Shown: positions 1-5,470, counted from the stretch's first letter. The stretch: DNA of 5,967 nucleotides from OMIS01 sp964443885 (GCA_964443885.1 CAYUES010000053.1:1-5967); one strand, 5' to 3'. Numbers and translations: made by a program. Notes: generated by a model from the sequence alone, not told the origin.

Positions 1-931
1 GTTTGATCGGAATTCCAAATGAAGTGGGCAAAAACTCTTGGGCCACTTCAACTGCTCGTTCTTCATCTTCGACTGTGGCTAGGTTTTGATGACTGACGTC
101 CGAAAAACCCATTTCCTTGGCTTCTTTTTGTGGCTGATGAGCAGGAGCGTCTTTTTTATCCATCGGGTGCACTTGGGTTTGATGCAAGCCCATCACCGCG
201 TTACCAGCTTGTTGCGCAATAATTGAAAGCGCTAGCTCAGGTTTAATCACATCAATGGTCGGAGTTTGCACGAACGGGGCTTTCTCACCCCAGGAGGTAT
301 CGAGCAGTTTTTGCTGACAAGCGACCAGTTCTTCTTCAGTCAACGAAAAAGAAGCACAAATTAGTTTACCAGGCAAATGTGCTTCATTTTTTTCATGTAA
401 ATACCGTGCAAATGCTTCCTGTAAATCCGAAGCAATGTCTTGAGAACGACCAACGAACTGGGTCGTACCGACTTTGCCTTGTGAGAGAATCGTGACTGCA
501 ATTTGACTAGTCGTGAGCAGTAATAAAACAGAAGAAAAATGAGCATTATGAGAAAGCGAGTTTTGGACAAGTGCTTCAGACTGCAGGAGGAAACCAACCG
601 GACGCAGTGCCAACTCGGTAACAAGTTTGTGCATCAGTGGTTTTTTGCTGGCCACTACATCGCCAGCTTTCAGCCAAGCTGGCTCGAGCACAAAAATTAC
701 TTCACTAATATTTTCAGATTCTTTGCCAAGTTCTTGGAGACTTTCATCAGTTCGTAAAACTAATGTCTCGGGATCTGCATAGACCAGGACTGGTGATTTC
801 TGAAGAATCTTGGTTTCTTCAATTGTAATCTTGAGGAGCAGTGCTTGAACCGTCGTCTCAGTCAAGATAATACAAATCTGAATACGAGTTTCTAACACAG
901 TTGCTGATGAGAATAGGTTTGGCAGGTCCAT
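1..931 (-). CDS. Hypothetical protein, probable degenerate actin-like (PilM/FtsA-type ASKHA) domain; C-terminus off the left edge
   Basis: One uninterrupted frame runs from ATG at 931 to the left edge, giving 310 residues with no stop seen. I do not recognise it by name. The order of segments resembles the FtsA/PilM fold: two short N-terminal strands (about 27-51), a strand then a helix and 'LRPVGFLLQSEAL' (78-121), a strand pair 'SVLLLLTTSQIAVTILSQGK' (134-153), then 'GKLICASFSLTEEEL' (188-202) and 'PELALSIIAQQAGNAV' (231-246). The second phosphate loop, normally D-x-G-x-G/T in this fold, reads LLTTSQ here, so ATP binding is doubtful. From about 250 the chain becomes polar and low in complexity (H, Q, K, D, E), ending at the edge near 'EFLPTSFGIPIK'. 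No signal peptide or membrane span is visible; one could lie beyond the edge. An in-frame GTG at 940 is an alternative start; GGAA just before ATG 931 is a weak ribosome site. The fold is inference; the frame is certain. Confidence 0.8.
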   Translation of the reverse strand, partial: MDLPNLFSSATVLETRIQICIILTETTVQALLLKITIEETKILQKSPVLVYADPETLVLRTDESLQELGKESENISEVIFVLEPAWLKAGDVVASKKPLMHKLVTELALRPVGFLLQSEALVQNSLSHNAHFSSVLLLLTTSQIAVTILSQGKVGTTQFVGRSQDIASDLQEAFARYLHEKNEAHLPGKLICASFSLTEEELVACQQKLLDTSWGEKAPFVQTPTIDVIKPELALSIIAQQAGNAVMGLHQTQVHPMDKKDAPAHQPQKEAKEMGFSDVSHQNLATVEDEERAVEVAQEFLPTSFGIPIK

Positions 932-950
932 ATTTTCCACGAAAATAATC

Positions 951-965
951 CAGGTCGATGACCTG
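951..965. repeat. Short inverted repeat before the left-edge gene
   Basis: CAGGTC (951-956), a 3-base spacer and GACCTG (960-965) form a perfect 6-bp inverted repeat, 20 bases upstream of ATG 931. It could be an operator or, if transcription starts near 969, a small hairpin in the 5' leader. No T-run follows it, so it is not a terminator. Confidence 0.4.
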
Positions 966-975
966 TGATGTCTCT

Positions 976-984
976 ATTAAAGCA
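976..984 (-). promoter_or_regulatory. Candidate extended -10 promoter for the left-edge gene
   Basis: On the minus strand TGC-TTTAAT fits an extended -10 (TGn-TATAAT, 5 of 6). There is no convincing -35. Transcription would start near 969 and give a leader of about 38 bases that includes the inverted repeat 951-965. It sits in the non-coding gap 932-1088, in which I see no terminator or further gene. Confidence 0.3.
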
Positions 985-1088
985 AATTCCGAGTCAGAAG
1001 ACTAGAGGAAGTTATTAGAAATAAAAGTTAAGTAAGTACTTTATGAAGGCGTTTTTACTTGTGCTTGGCCACGGCTTCGTGACAGTTC

Positions 1089-1436
1089 TCAACTTCTTTC
1101 ATGTATTTCATCTAACGTAGTTTTGATAGCTGCTGCTTCGTCTATTTTAATTTTAGCCATTACATAGGTACTCAAACCAACTGCCGAGCTACAAAATAAC
1201 AGCTTCATAGAAGCGCTGAGTTGATCTTCAGGTGACAGTCCATAATTACCTAAAAAAAGTTCCAAAATTTTAGAATCATCGCGAATTGCTAACTCAATAG
1301 CAGATAGAGTAGCAATTGAGGCTGTCACAACTGCTAGTCCAAAGAAAAATAAATGCAAAATAGCAATTGTTTCAGCTGTACTGAATTTTTTACGAAGTAT
1401 ATCTTGATCTGGTTCAACTTCTTGTGCAAGTGACAT
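1089..1436 (-). CDS. Small two-span membrane protein of unknown function, directly downstream of alaS
   Basis: This 115-residue protein is not one I recognise. It has a charged N-terminus (E6, E8, D10, D12, then RKK at 15-17), a long hydrophobic helix at about 24-47 with FFFG at 30-33, an acidic loop (RDDSKILELF, 52-61), a second hydrophobic helix at about 77-95 and a charged tail rich in E, D and K. The hairpin layout suggests an inner-membrane protein with both ends in the cytoplasm (inference). I chose ATG 1436, giving MSLAQEVEPDQ. A TTG three codons upstream (1445) would overlap alaS by 8 bases and is less likely. ATG 1436 lies one base after the alaS stop (TAG-T-ATG) and has no Shine-Dalgarno site, so translation is probably coupled to alaS by reinitiation. 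It ends at TGA, which argues against a UGA=Gly code. No catalytic motif is visible. Confidence 0.8.
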   Translation of the reverse strand: MSLAQEVEPDQDILRKKFSTAETIAILHLFFFGLAVVTASIATLSAIELAIRDDSKILELFLGNYGLSPEDQLSASMKLLFCSSAVGLSTYVMAKIKIDEAAAIKTTLDEIHERS

Positions 1437-1437
1437 A

Positions 1438-3348
1438 CTATGCAAACTGCAAGTACAGACGCCGTACCCCGGCGCTGACAGCTTGTTCTTTTTGGATTTT
1501 TACCATTCCAATTTGGCCGGTATGTTCAACGTGTGGGCCACCACAGAGTTCTTTGGAAACCCAGTCTGTCTCTGGATTGGCGCCAACAGTGTAGACCGAT
1601 ACTTCGTCAGGATATTTTTCTGCAAAGAACGCCACTGCACCTGAGCTAAGCGCCAGGTCTTTGGCCATCACTTGACGGGTAACTGGCAGATCTAGGGTAA
1701 TCCATTCGTTGATTTGAGCAAGGACTTTTTCTTGTTCGGCTGGTGTGACTGCTTCAGGATGGGAGAAGTCAAAACGAAGCCGCTCGGCAGTAATATTTGA
1801 ACCTTTTTGCTGGACATGAGTTCCCAGAATTTTGCGCAGTGCTGCATGTAACAAATGAGTGGCGGTATGGAACTTTACTGTCTCTTCACTTTGATCTTGG
1901 AGACCACCTTTGAACTTGCCTGCTGATGCAGTACGAGAGCTAGCCGAGTGGGCTTCGCGCAGTTTTTGGAACTCGGCCAAAAACGTCTCTTCTGGCTGCA
2001 ACTGCATTTTCTTTTCATTAGCAATCTCGACACTCAGTTCAACTGGGAAACCATAGGTTTCATATAAGCCAAACGCATCAGCCACTGTTAAAGTAGCTTT
2101 GCCATTTTTACCTTGGCTAACTGCAATTCGTTCAATTTCTTTCAAGCCTTTTTCAATACTCTTGGCAAACTTCTGTTCTTCTTCTGCCAAAATTTGAGCG
2201 ATTTTTGCTTGCTGCTCTGAGACGGCCGGATATGCATCTAGATACGCAGCTGCAATTACTGGCACAAGTTCAGCCAAAAATGGCTTTTCAATACCAATCA
2301 TCTTGCCATAGCGGATACTGCGACGGACTAAGCGACGCGCAAAGTAGCCTTGTTCTTTATTTGAAGGAAAAACGCCGTCACTTGCCAACATCACAGCAGC
2401 CTTGATGTGATCAGCAATCACCCTGAATGAACGTTTGTTTTCTTCAGTTTTATCGTACTTCTCACCAGAGATTTCTTCGATTTTTTGAATAATGCCTGCA
2501 AAAAGCTCTGTTTTAAAAACATCACTGTCACCATTTTTGGCGGCAGCAATCCGTTCAAGCCCACCACCAAAGTCAACATTACGTTGTGGCAACTCGGTAA
2601 ACGAACCATCAGCTTGTTTCTGATACTGCATAAACACTGAGTTACCAATTTCTAGAAAGCGGCCACAGTCGCAGTTGACATGGCAAGGCTCAGCTTTCCA
2701 AGGTGAGTTTTCATGGAGCTTTTGATCTGCACCAAAGTCATAAAACGTTTCACTGTCAGGACCACCAGGCTCACCAACAGGCATATTCTTTGGCTCGCCA
2801 GCCCGTGACCACCAGTTTTTCTTTTCTTCGTAGTAAAAAATCCGGCCGCCTTGCATCCCATCTCGATCAGCAAAATCAACGTCAGTAGCGGTGATCCCTT
2901 TTTCTTTAAAAAGCTCTTTCCAGATAGCGACCGCCTCGGTGTCTCGAGGAATGCCTAAATCATCATTGCCACGGAAAACCGTTACAAATAAACGTTCTGG
3001 CTCAAGGCCGACTTCATCGGTCAAAAATGTGAAAAACCAACGCAGTTGCTCTTTCTTGAAGTAGTCACCTAGTGACCAGTTGCCGAGCATCTCGAAAAAT
3101 GTGGTGTGACGATTGTCACCGACTTCTTCAATATCTTGAGAACGGAAACACTTCTGACTATCTACAATGCGCTTGCCTTTGGGATGTGATTCACCCAGTA
3201 AATACGTGATCATTGGCTGCATGCCTGAACCGGTAAATAGTGTGGTTGGATCGTTTTCTGGAACTAGAGGTGCCGAAGGAATAATCGCATGGCCATTTTT
3301 TGCAAAAAACTCTAGGTATTTAGTGCGGATTTGGTTTGGAGTTAGCAT
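1438..3348 (-). CDS. alaS: Alanyl-tRNA synthetase, short form lacking the C-terminal oligomerisation/C-Ala region
   Basis: Class II synthetase that joins alanine to tRNA-Ala in the cytoplasm and hydrolyses mischarged Ser- or Gly-tRNA-Ala. Residues 1-270 are the catalytic core: motif 1 around FTGSGMQPM (38-46), motif 2 RHTTFFEMLGNWSLGDYF (80-97) and motif 3 GGGLERIA (261-268). A tRNA-recognition helical region follows (about 275-470). The editing domain spans about 490-636, with the zinc set HTATH (H494, H498) and CGGPH (C602, H606). The protein ends at SAGVRRLYLQFA, where bacterial enzymes of about 870 residues go on into the DHHA1/C-Ala region. Oddities: CGGPH instead of CGGTH; a Cys cluster C222-x3-C226-x-C228; EIGNSVFMQ (233-241) where E. 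coli has EIWN. ATG 3348 starts the expected N-terminus. It has no Shine-Dalgarno site and lies 23 bases after the YtxH-like gene. The next gene starts one base after its stop. Confidence 0.97.
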   Translation of the reverse strand: MLTPNQIRTKYLEFFAKNGHAIIPSAPLVPENDPTTLFTGSGMQPMITYLLGESHPKGKRIVDSQKCFRSQDIEEVGDNRHTTFFEMLGNWSLGDYFKKEQLRWFFTFLTDEVGLEPERLFVTVFRGNDDLGIPRDTEAVAIWKELFKEKGITATDVDFADRDGMQGGRIFYYEEKKNWWSRAGEPKNMPVGEPGGPDSETFYDFGADQKLHENSPWKAEPCHVNCDCGRFLEIGNSVFMQYQKQADGSFTELPQRNVDFGGGLERIAAAKNGDSDVFKTELFAGIIQKIEEISGEKYDKTEENKRSFRVIADHIKAAVMLASDGVFPSNKEQGYFARRLVRRSIRYGKMIGIEKPFLAELVPVIAAAYLDAYPAVSEQQAKIAQILAEEEQKFAKSIEKGLKEIERIAVSQGKNGKATLTVADAFGLYETYGFPVELSVEIANEKKMQLQPEETFLAEFQKLREAHSASSRTASAGKFKGGLQDQSEETVKFHTATHLLHAALRKILGTHVQQKGSNITAERLRFDFSHPEAVTPAEQEKVLAQINEWITLDLPVTRQVMAKDLALSSGAVAFFAEKYPDEVSVYTVGANPETDWVSKELCGGPHVEHTGQIGMVKIQKEQAVSAGVRRLYLQFA

Positions 3349-3355
3349 GGCAGTA

Positions 3356-3361
3356 ATTGTA
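3356..3361 (-). promoter_or_regulatory. Candidate -10 box for alaS (possibly leaderless)
   Basis: TACAAT on the minus strand (5 of 6 to TATAAT) ends 7 bases before the alaS ATG. The usual -10 to start distance would put the transcript's first base at 3349-3348, on or next to the ATG. No Shine-Dalgarno site is present. The best -35 (TTAAAG, 18-base spacer) is poor. Confidence 0.4.
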
Positions 3362-3371
3362 CCATGTGGAG

Positions 3372-3716
3372 CTACAAGCCTTTAAACTTAGATCCCGTTC
3401 TTTTGGGGAGTGCTTTTTTGGCTTTAGAAACACCACTTTTCAGTGATTCTTCAGCATTTTCTTGGAGTTCTTGGACTTCCCTGATACTCTCTGCAAAGTA
3501 CCCAACTGCTTCAGTCATTAATTGACGTAGTCTTTTTGGTAGTTCGACACCTGCTTCTTTGGTAATTGTTTCTTCAGCACTTTCCCACTCTTCAAGCACT
3601 CGATTGCGCAGCTCTTTGCCTTGCTCAGTGGCAAATAAAAAGTAAGCGGCTGCACCCGTTACGAGTCCCATGCCGAAACCTGTAACAAATGATCCTGAAT
3701 CTTTTTGATCTGGCAT
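3372..3716 (-). CDS. YtxH-like small membrane protein
   Basis: This 114-residue protein fits the YtxH family, small membrane proteins of unclear role, some linked to general stress in Bacillus. A short polar N-terminus leads into a Gly/Ala-rich membrane helix (about 10-29, FVTGFGMGLVTGAAAYFLFA), followed at once by TEQGKELRNRV (30-40), the family's usual 'P/T..GKE.R' segment. The rest is a charged amphipathic helix likely to form a coiled coil in the cytoplasm (40-93), with a Lys-rich basic tail (98-112). The ATG at 3716 has a good ribosome site, AGGAAG at 3720-3725. It follows the DUF948 gene by 82 bases and precedes alaS by 23. The DUF948-YtxH order matches ytxG-ytxH of Bacillus, which supports both calls. 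Family placement rests on layout and motif by eye, not on a search. Confidence 0.82.
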   Translation of the reverse strand: MPDQKDSGSFVTGFGMGLVTGAAAYFLFATEQGKELRNRVLEEWESAEETITKEAGVELPKRLRQLMTEAVGYFAESIREVQELQENAEESLKSGVSKAKKALPKRTGSKFKGL

Positions 3717-3766
3717 ATACTTCCTAAACTTACTGTTTCACACACTTCTGCTTTGCAGCTCTGACT

Positions 3767-3783
3767 GGATGTCACTAACATCC
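3767..3783. repeat. Short hairpin between the DUF948 and YtxH-like genes
   Basis: GGATGT (3767-3772), loop CACTA and ACATCC (3778-3783) form a 6-bp perfect hairpin in the 82-base gap. No U-run follows on the minus strand, so it is not a standard terminator. It could affect mRNA processing or the relative expression of the two genes, or be chance. Confidence 0.35.
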
Positions 3784-3798
3784 TCTTATAGATTTAGA

Positions 3799-4071
3799 CT
3801 ACTTCTTACTTGATTTATCACGATTAATCCAACCAACAAACGTTTCAAAAACGCGCATCCCGGTTTTAATTCCAGATGCGGCGCCACCAAGGCGTTGGAG
3901 TGGTTCAACTATCGAAGCGAACTTTGTCTCAACTGTATCGATGGTGGTATTTACCTTTATCAAGGTTTTTTTGAGTTCTTGGAGCACTACAATCAGCTGA
4001 TAGCCAACAATAGACAACACAACTGTAATAATAATTAAGACTACTGCAAAAATAAGTGGCAATAATTCCAT
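3799..4071 (-). CDS. DUF948 (YtxG-like) small membrane protein
   Basis: This 90-residue protein has one N-terminal membrane helix (about 5-28, LPLIFAVVLIIITVVLSIVG and on), then an amphipathic helix with heptad-like spacing (29-60, VVLQELKKTLIKVNTTIDTVE), a Gly/Ala-rich turn (62-71, GGAASGIKTG) and a short aromatic segment (VFETFVGWINR, 74-84) ahead of a Lys/Ser tail. This matches the DUF948 family, whose function is not known; the expected topology is N-terminus anchored with a cytoplasmic coiled coil. The ATG at 4071 is well supported: GAGGA lies at 4075-4079, five bases into the usual Shine-Dalgarno window's near end at a good distance. It probably has its own promoter (TGTTACAAT, 4093-4101) and is followed by the YtxH-like gene, the same order as Bacillus ytxG-ytxH. 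Confidence 0.82.
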   Translation of the reverse strand: MELLPLIFAVVLIIITVVLSIVGYQLIVVLQELKKTLIKVNTTIDTVETKFASIVEPLQRLGGAASGIKTGMRVFETFVGWINRDKSSKK

Positions 4072-4092
4072 AAATCCTCGTTTCTAATTTTT

Positions 4093-4101
4093 ATTGTAAC
4101 A
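4093..4101 (-). promoter_or_regulatory. Candidate extended -10 promoter for the DUF948/YtxH pair
   Basis: TGT-TACAAT on the minus strand is an extended -10 with 5 of 6 matches. A weak -35 (TTCAAG, 17-base spacer) lies upstream. Transcription would start near 4086, giving a 15-base leader that contains the GAGGA ribosome site. In contrast to alaS and the RodZ-like gene, this leader is long enough for Shine-Dalgarno initiation. Confidence 0.5.
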
Positions 4102-4164
4102 GAAGAAGTTAAAATCTTGAAAGGATTTGGGAACAGTTTTGCAAGGAAGTTGGAACAAGAAGTT

Positions 4165-4192
4165 GTAGAGGGTGCTGTACCAGCCCTGCTAC
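4165..4192 (-). other. Bulged hairpin downstream of the RodZ-like gene
   Basis: On the minus strand GUAG, AGGG and CUG pair in order with CAG, CCCU and CUAC around a GUA loop, with a single C bulge on one side and CA on the other (11 pairs). It lies in the 147-base gap between the RodZ-like and DUF948 genes. The following bases (AACTTCTTGTT) are pyrimidine-rich but not a clean U-run, so it may be a weak terminator or an RNA processing site. I see no tRNA here. Confidence 0.4.
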
Positions 4193-4207
4193 GATATCCT
4201 TTCTTGG

Positions 4208-4227
4208 CAGTTTTAAAATTAAAACTG
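4208..4227. repeat. A/T-rich palindrome across the stop codon of the RodZ-like gene
   Basis: CAGTTTTAA and TTAAAACTG form 9-bp arms around a 2-base centre, and the stop TAA (4219-4221) lies inside. No U-run follows on either strand. It may protect the mRNA end or contribute to termination together with the hairpin at 4165-4192. Confidence 0.4.
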
Positions 4228-4863
4228 AACTTGTACCGTTCGCTCAATACGAGTGCTTTTTCCTCTGGAATCTCTTGATTCTACTACCAAAGTCCCAATA
4301 CCTTCTTTGACAAAAGAAACTTCACTGGTAAAACTGCCATCAGGTTGGAGAGAAACTGGCTGTGCATCAACTGTCACAATGGCATCAGGTTCTGTTTTGC
4401 CCATCACCTGAACTTGCGGTCCTACAACAGCAAAGTCCTCTGGTTGGGTGATTGTTACTTCAGGCGGTTGTTGAAACTGATACCACTGAAAGCCAATATA
4501 ACCCACAATACAGGCAAAAACCAAGCCCAATGCCGCCACTGTCAAAGTGATTGGTGTTACAAACGTCCGTCTTTTTAAGATCGGCGTTAAAAATTCTTGA
4601 GGAACGAGTCTGCCTTTGGCACTTTCTTTAAAGTCGCGACGGAGTAAGCGCAACAGCGGCTGGTGATCAAACTCAAAGATCGAAGCATAAATTTTAATGT
4701 ATGCTTTGACAAATGTGGCGGCGGGCAACTTTTCGAATTGATTATTCTCAAGTGCTTCTAAATATTCGGCACGAATACGAGTCCGTTTTGCCAGCTCCAG
4801 GATAGACACATTATGTTTAAGTCGCTCTTCTTGTAACAACTCACCAACTGTTTTTTGACGCAT
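4219..4863 (-). CDS. RodZ-like membrane protein: HTH domain, one membrane span, extracytoplasmic Ig-like domain
   Basis: This 214-residue protein has an N-terminal HTH_25/Xre-type domain (5-64; GELLQEERLKHNVSILELAKRTRI, then YLEALENNQFEKLP and a helix AATFVKAYIKIYA), the layout of RodZ, which links the MreB cytoskeleton to the cell wall. A basic stretch (KRR, 97-99) precedes the single span (about 104-127). The outer part (134-214, PPEVTITQP ... GKTEPDAIVTVDAQPV ... DGSFTSEVSF ... VESRDSRGKST) is a beta-sandwich of the glucodextranase-B/bacterial Ig-like kind rather than the usual RodZ C-terminal domain. A role in shape or envelope assembly is likely by family; binding to DNA is also possible. 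No MreB is in view. The ATG at 4863 gives the expected N-terminus and has no ribosome site; a TATACT box ends 6 bases before it. It follows yqeY by 24 bases. Confidence 0.88.
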   Translation of the reverse strand: MRQKTVGELLQEERLKHNVSILELAKRTRIRAEYLEALENNQFEKLPAATFVKAYIKIYASIFEFDHQPLLRLLRRDFKESAKGRLVPQEFLTPILKRRTFVTPITLTVAALGLVFACIVGYIGFQWYQFQQPPEVTITQPEDFAVVGPQVQVMGKTEPDAIVTVDAQPVSLQPDGSFTSEVSFVKEGIGTLVVESRDSRGKSTRIERTVQVQF

Positions 4864-4869
4864 AGTTTG

Positions 4870-4875
4870 AGTATA
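4870..4875 (-). promoter_or_regulatory. Candidate -10 box for the RodZ-like gene (leaderless layout)
   Basis: TATACT on the minus strand (5 of 6 to TATAAT) ends 6 bases before ATG 4863, so standard spacing places +1 on the A of the ATG. There is no Shine-Dalgarno site between the yqeY stop and the start. The -35 position (TTACTG, 17-base spacer) is poor and falls inside the end of yqeY. Confidence 0.45.
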
Positions 4876-4887
4876 CCGTGTAACTGC

Positions 4888-5322
4888 TTAGGCAGTAAGT
4901 TTTTGTTTAACTAAAGTTGCAATTTCAGATGACTCAGCCTTGCCTTGAGTAGCTTGCTTAACAGCTCCAATTGCTGGCCCCATTTGAATACCAGGGTTGG
5001 CTGCCAAAACGGTATCGACAACTGCTGACAATTCTTCACTAGACATCATCGCTGGCAAGTAGGCTTGCAAAACTTCGATTTTCTTTGTTTCTGCTTCGAC
5101 TAAATCGGTACGACCACCGCGCTCGTAGTCAGCGACAGCTTCTTTCATCTGTTTAATTTGTTTGCGCACAATATCTTTCATCTGCTCGTCGGTTTGCTCA
5201 CCTTTATCAATCTCGACATTCTTAATCTGTGACATCAGAAAACGAATAACCCCGAGGCGATCTGCGTCGCGAGCCTTCATCGCAGTTTTCATATCTTCCA
5301 TAAGTAAATCTTTAAATGACAT
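4888..5322 (-). CDS. yqeY: YqeY family protein (GatB/YqeY domain)
   Basis: At 144 residues this is a full-length YqeY protein (family about 147). Members resemble the helical tail of GatB, the tRNA-binding subunit of the tRNA-dependent amidotransferase; the free-standing protein has no settled function. Family marks are the start MSFKDLLMEDMKTAMKARDA, RLGVIRFLMSQIKNVEID (22-39), the long charged helix (44-69) with RKQIKQMKEAVADYERGGR, the turn VLQAYLPAMMSSEEL (84-98) and the C-terminal 'MGPAIGAVKQATQGKAESSEI' type segment (114-134). I chose ATG 5322 over ATG 5328: AAAAGGA (5328-5334) is correctly spaced from 5322 but abuts 5328, and MSFKD matches the family start. It begins a new unit after the terminator at 5471-5499, and the RodZ-like gene follows by 24 bases. 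Confidence 0.95.
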   Translation of the reverse strand: MSFKDLLMEDMKTAMKARDADRLGVIRFLMSQIKNVEIDKGEQTDEQMKDIVRKQIKQMKEAVADYERGGRTDLVEAETKKIEVLQAYLPAMMSSEELSAVVDTVLAANPGIQMGPAIGAVKQATQGKAESSEIATLVKQKLTA

Positions 5323-5327
5323 ATACA

Positions 5328-5334
5328 TCCTTTT
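5328..5334 (-). promoter_or_regulatory. yqeY: Ribosome binding site that decides the yqeY start
   Basis: AAAAGGA on the minus strand ends 5 bases before ATG 5322, a normal distance. The upstream in-frame ATG at 5328 overlaps the site itself and could not use it. Confidence 0.75.
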
Positions 5335-5372
5335 GGGTGAGTACTCTGCTACTTGGTGTAGTCTCTAGCTGT

Positions 5373-5378
5373 ATTGTA
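5373..5378 (-). promoter_or_regulatory. yqeY: Candidate -10 box for yqeY
   Basis: TACAAT on the minus strand, 50 bases upstream of ATG 5322, would start transcription near 5366. No good -35 is seen. The box overlaps the proximal arm of the inverted repeat 5376-5436, so a protein bound there could block it. An alternative start further upstream (TTGGTA, 16 bases, TGTACT) would place the repeat close to the transcript's 5' end. Confidence 0.35.
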
Positions 5379-5436
5379 CTGTACTCAAGAAGCGTTTAGC
5401 TAGGTGAGTTTAGAGCACCTCGGCTCAGTACAGTAC
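5376..5436. repeat. Nested inverted repeat upstream of yqeY
   Basis: GTACTGTACT (5376-5385) and AGTACAGTAC (5427-5436) are perfect 10-bp inverted arms 41 bases apart. Inside are AGGTG (5402-5406) and CACCT (5416-5420), flanked by AGC (5398-5400) and GCT (5423-5425). Each outer arm is also nearly palindromic in itself (GTAC-W-GTAC), and the two centres (5380 and 5432) are 52 bases apart. It could be a paired operator or a folded RNA. It fills most of the non-coding stretch 5323-5470, in which I see no tRNA or gene. Confidence 0.6.
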
Positions 5437-5470
5437 GTGTAAGTAACCTACCAATGCGTGGCGTACATAC

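Noticed and set aside
361..757. Overlapping short frames on both strands in the left region
   Set aside because: They are shadows of the single frame that runs from 931 to the left edge without a stop.
1062..1083. Hairpin CACG/CGTG as a terminator after the two-span protein
   Set aside because: Only 4 pairs and no U-run on the minus strand.
1089..1091. TGA read as glycine (code 25)
   Set aside because: No long frame in the window contains an in-frame TGA, and reading through here adds only a short unconserved-looking tail.
1043..1120. Possible 25-residue plus-strand peptide starting ATG at 1043
   Set aside because: It runs into the coding end of the two-span protein on the other strand, has no ribosome site, and is within chance length.
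4130..4207. tRNA-like words (TAGC, GGTA, GTTCCAAC) in the gap after the RodZ-like gene
   Set aside because: No acceptor stem, no 5-bp anticodon stem with a 7-base loop, and the T-loop consensus fails.
4041..4247. 68-residue minus-strand frame between the RodZ-like and DUF948 genes
   Set aside because: It starts at TTG with no ribosome site, overlaps both neighbours out of frame and has a composition unlike a protein domain.
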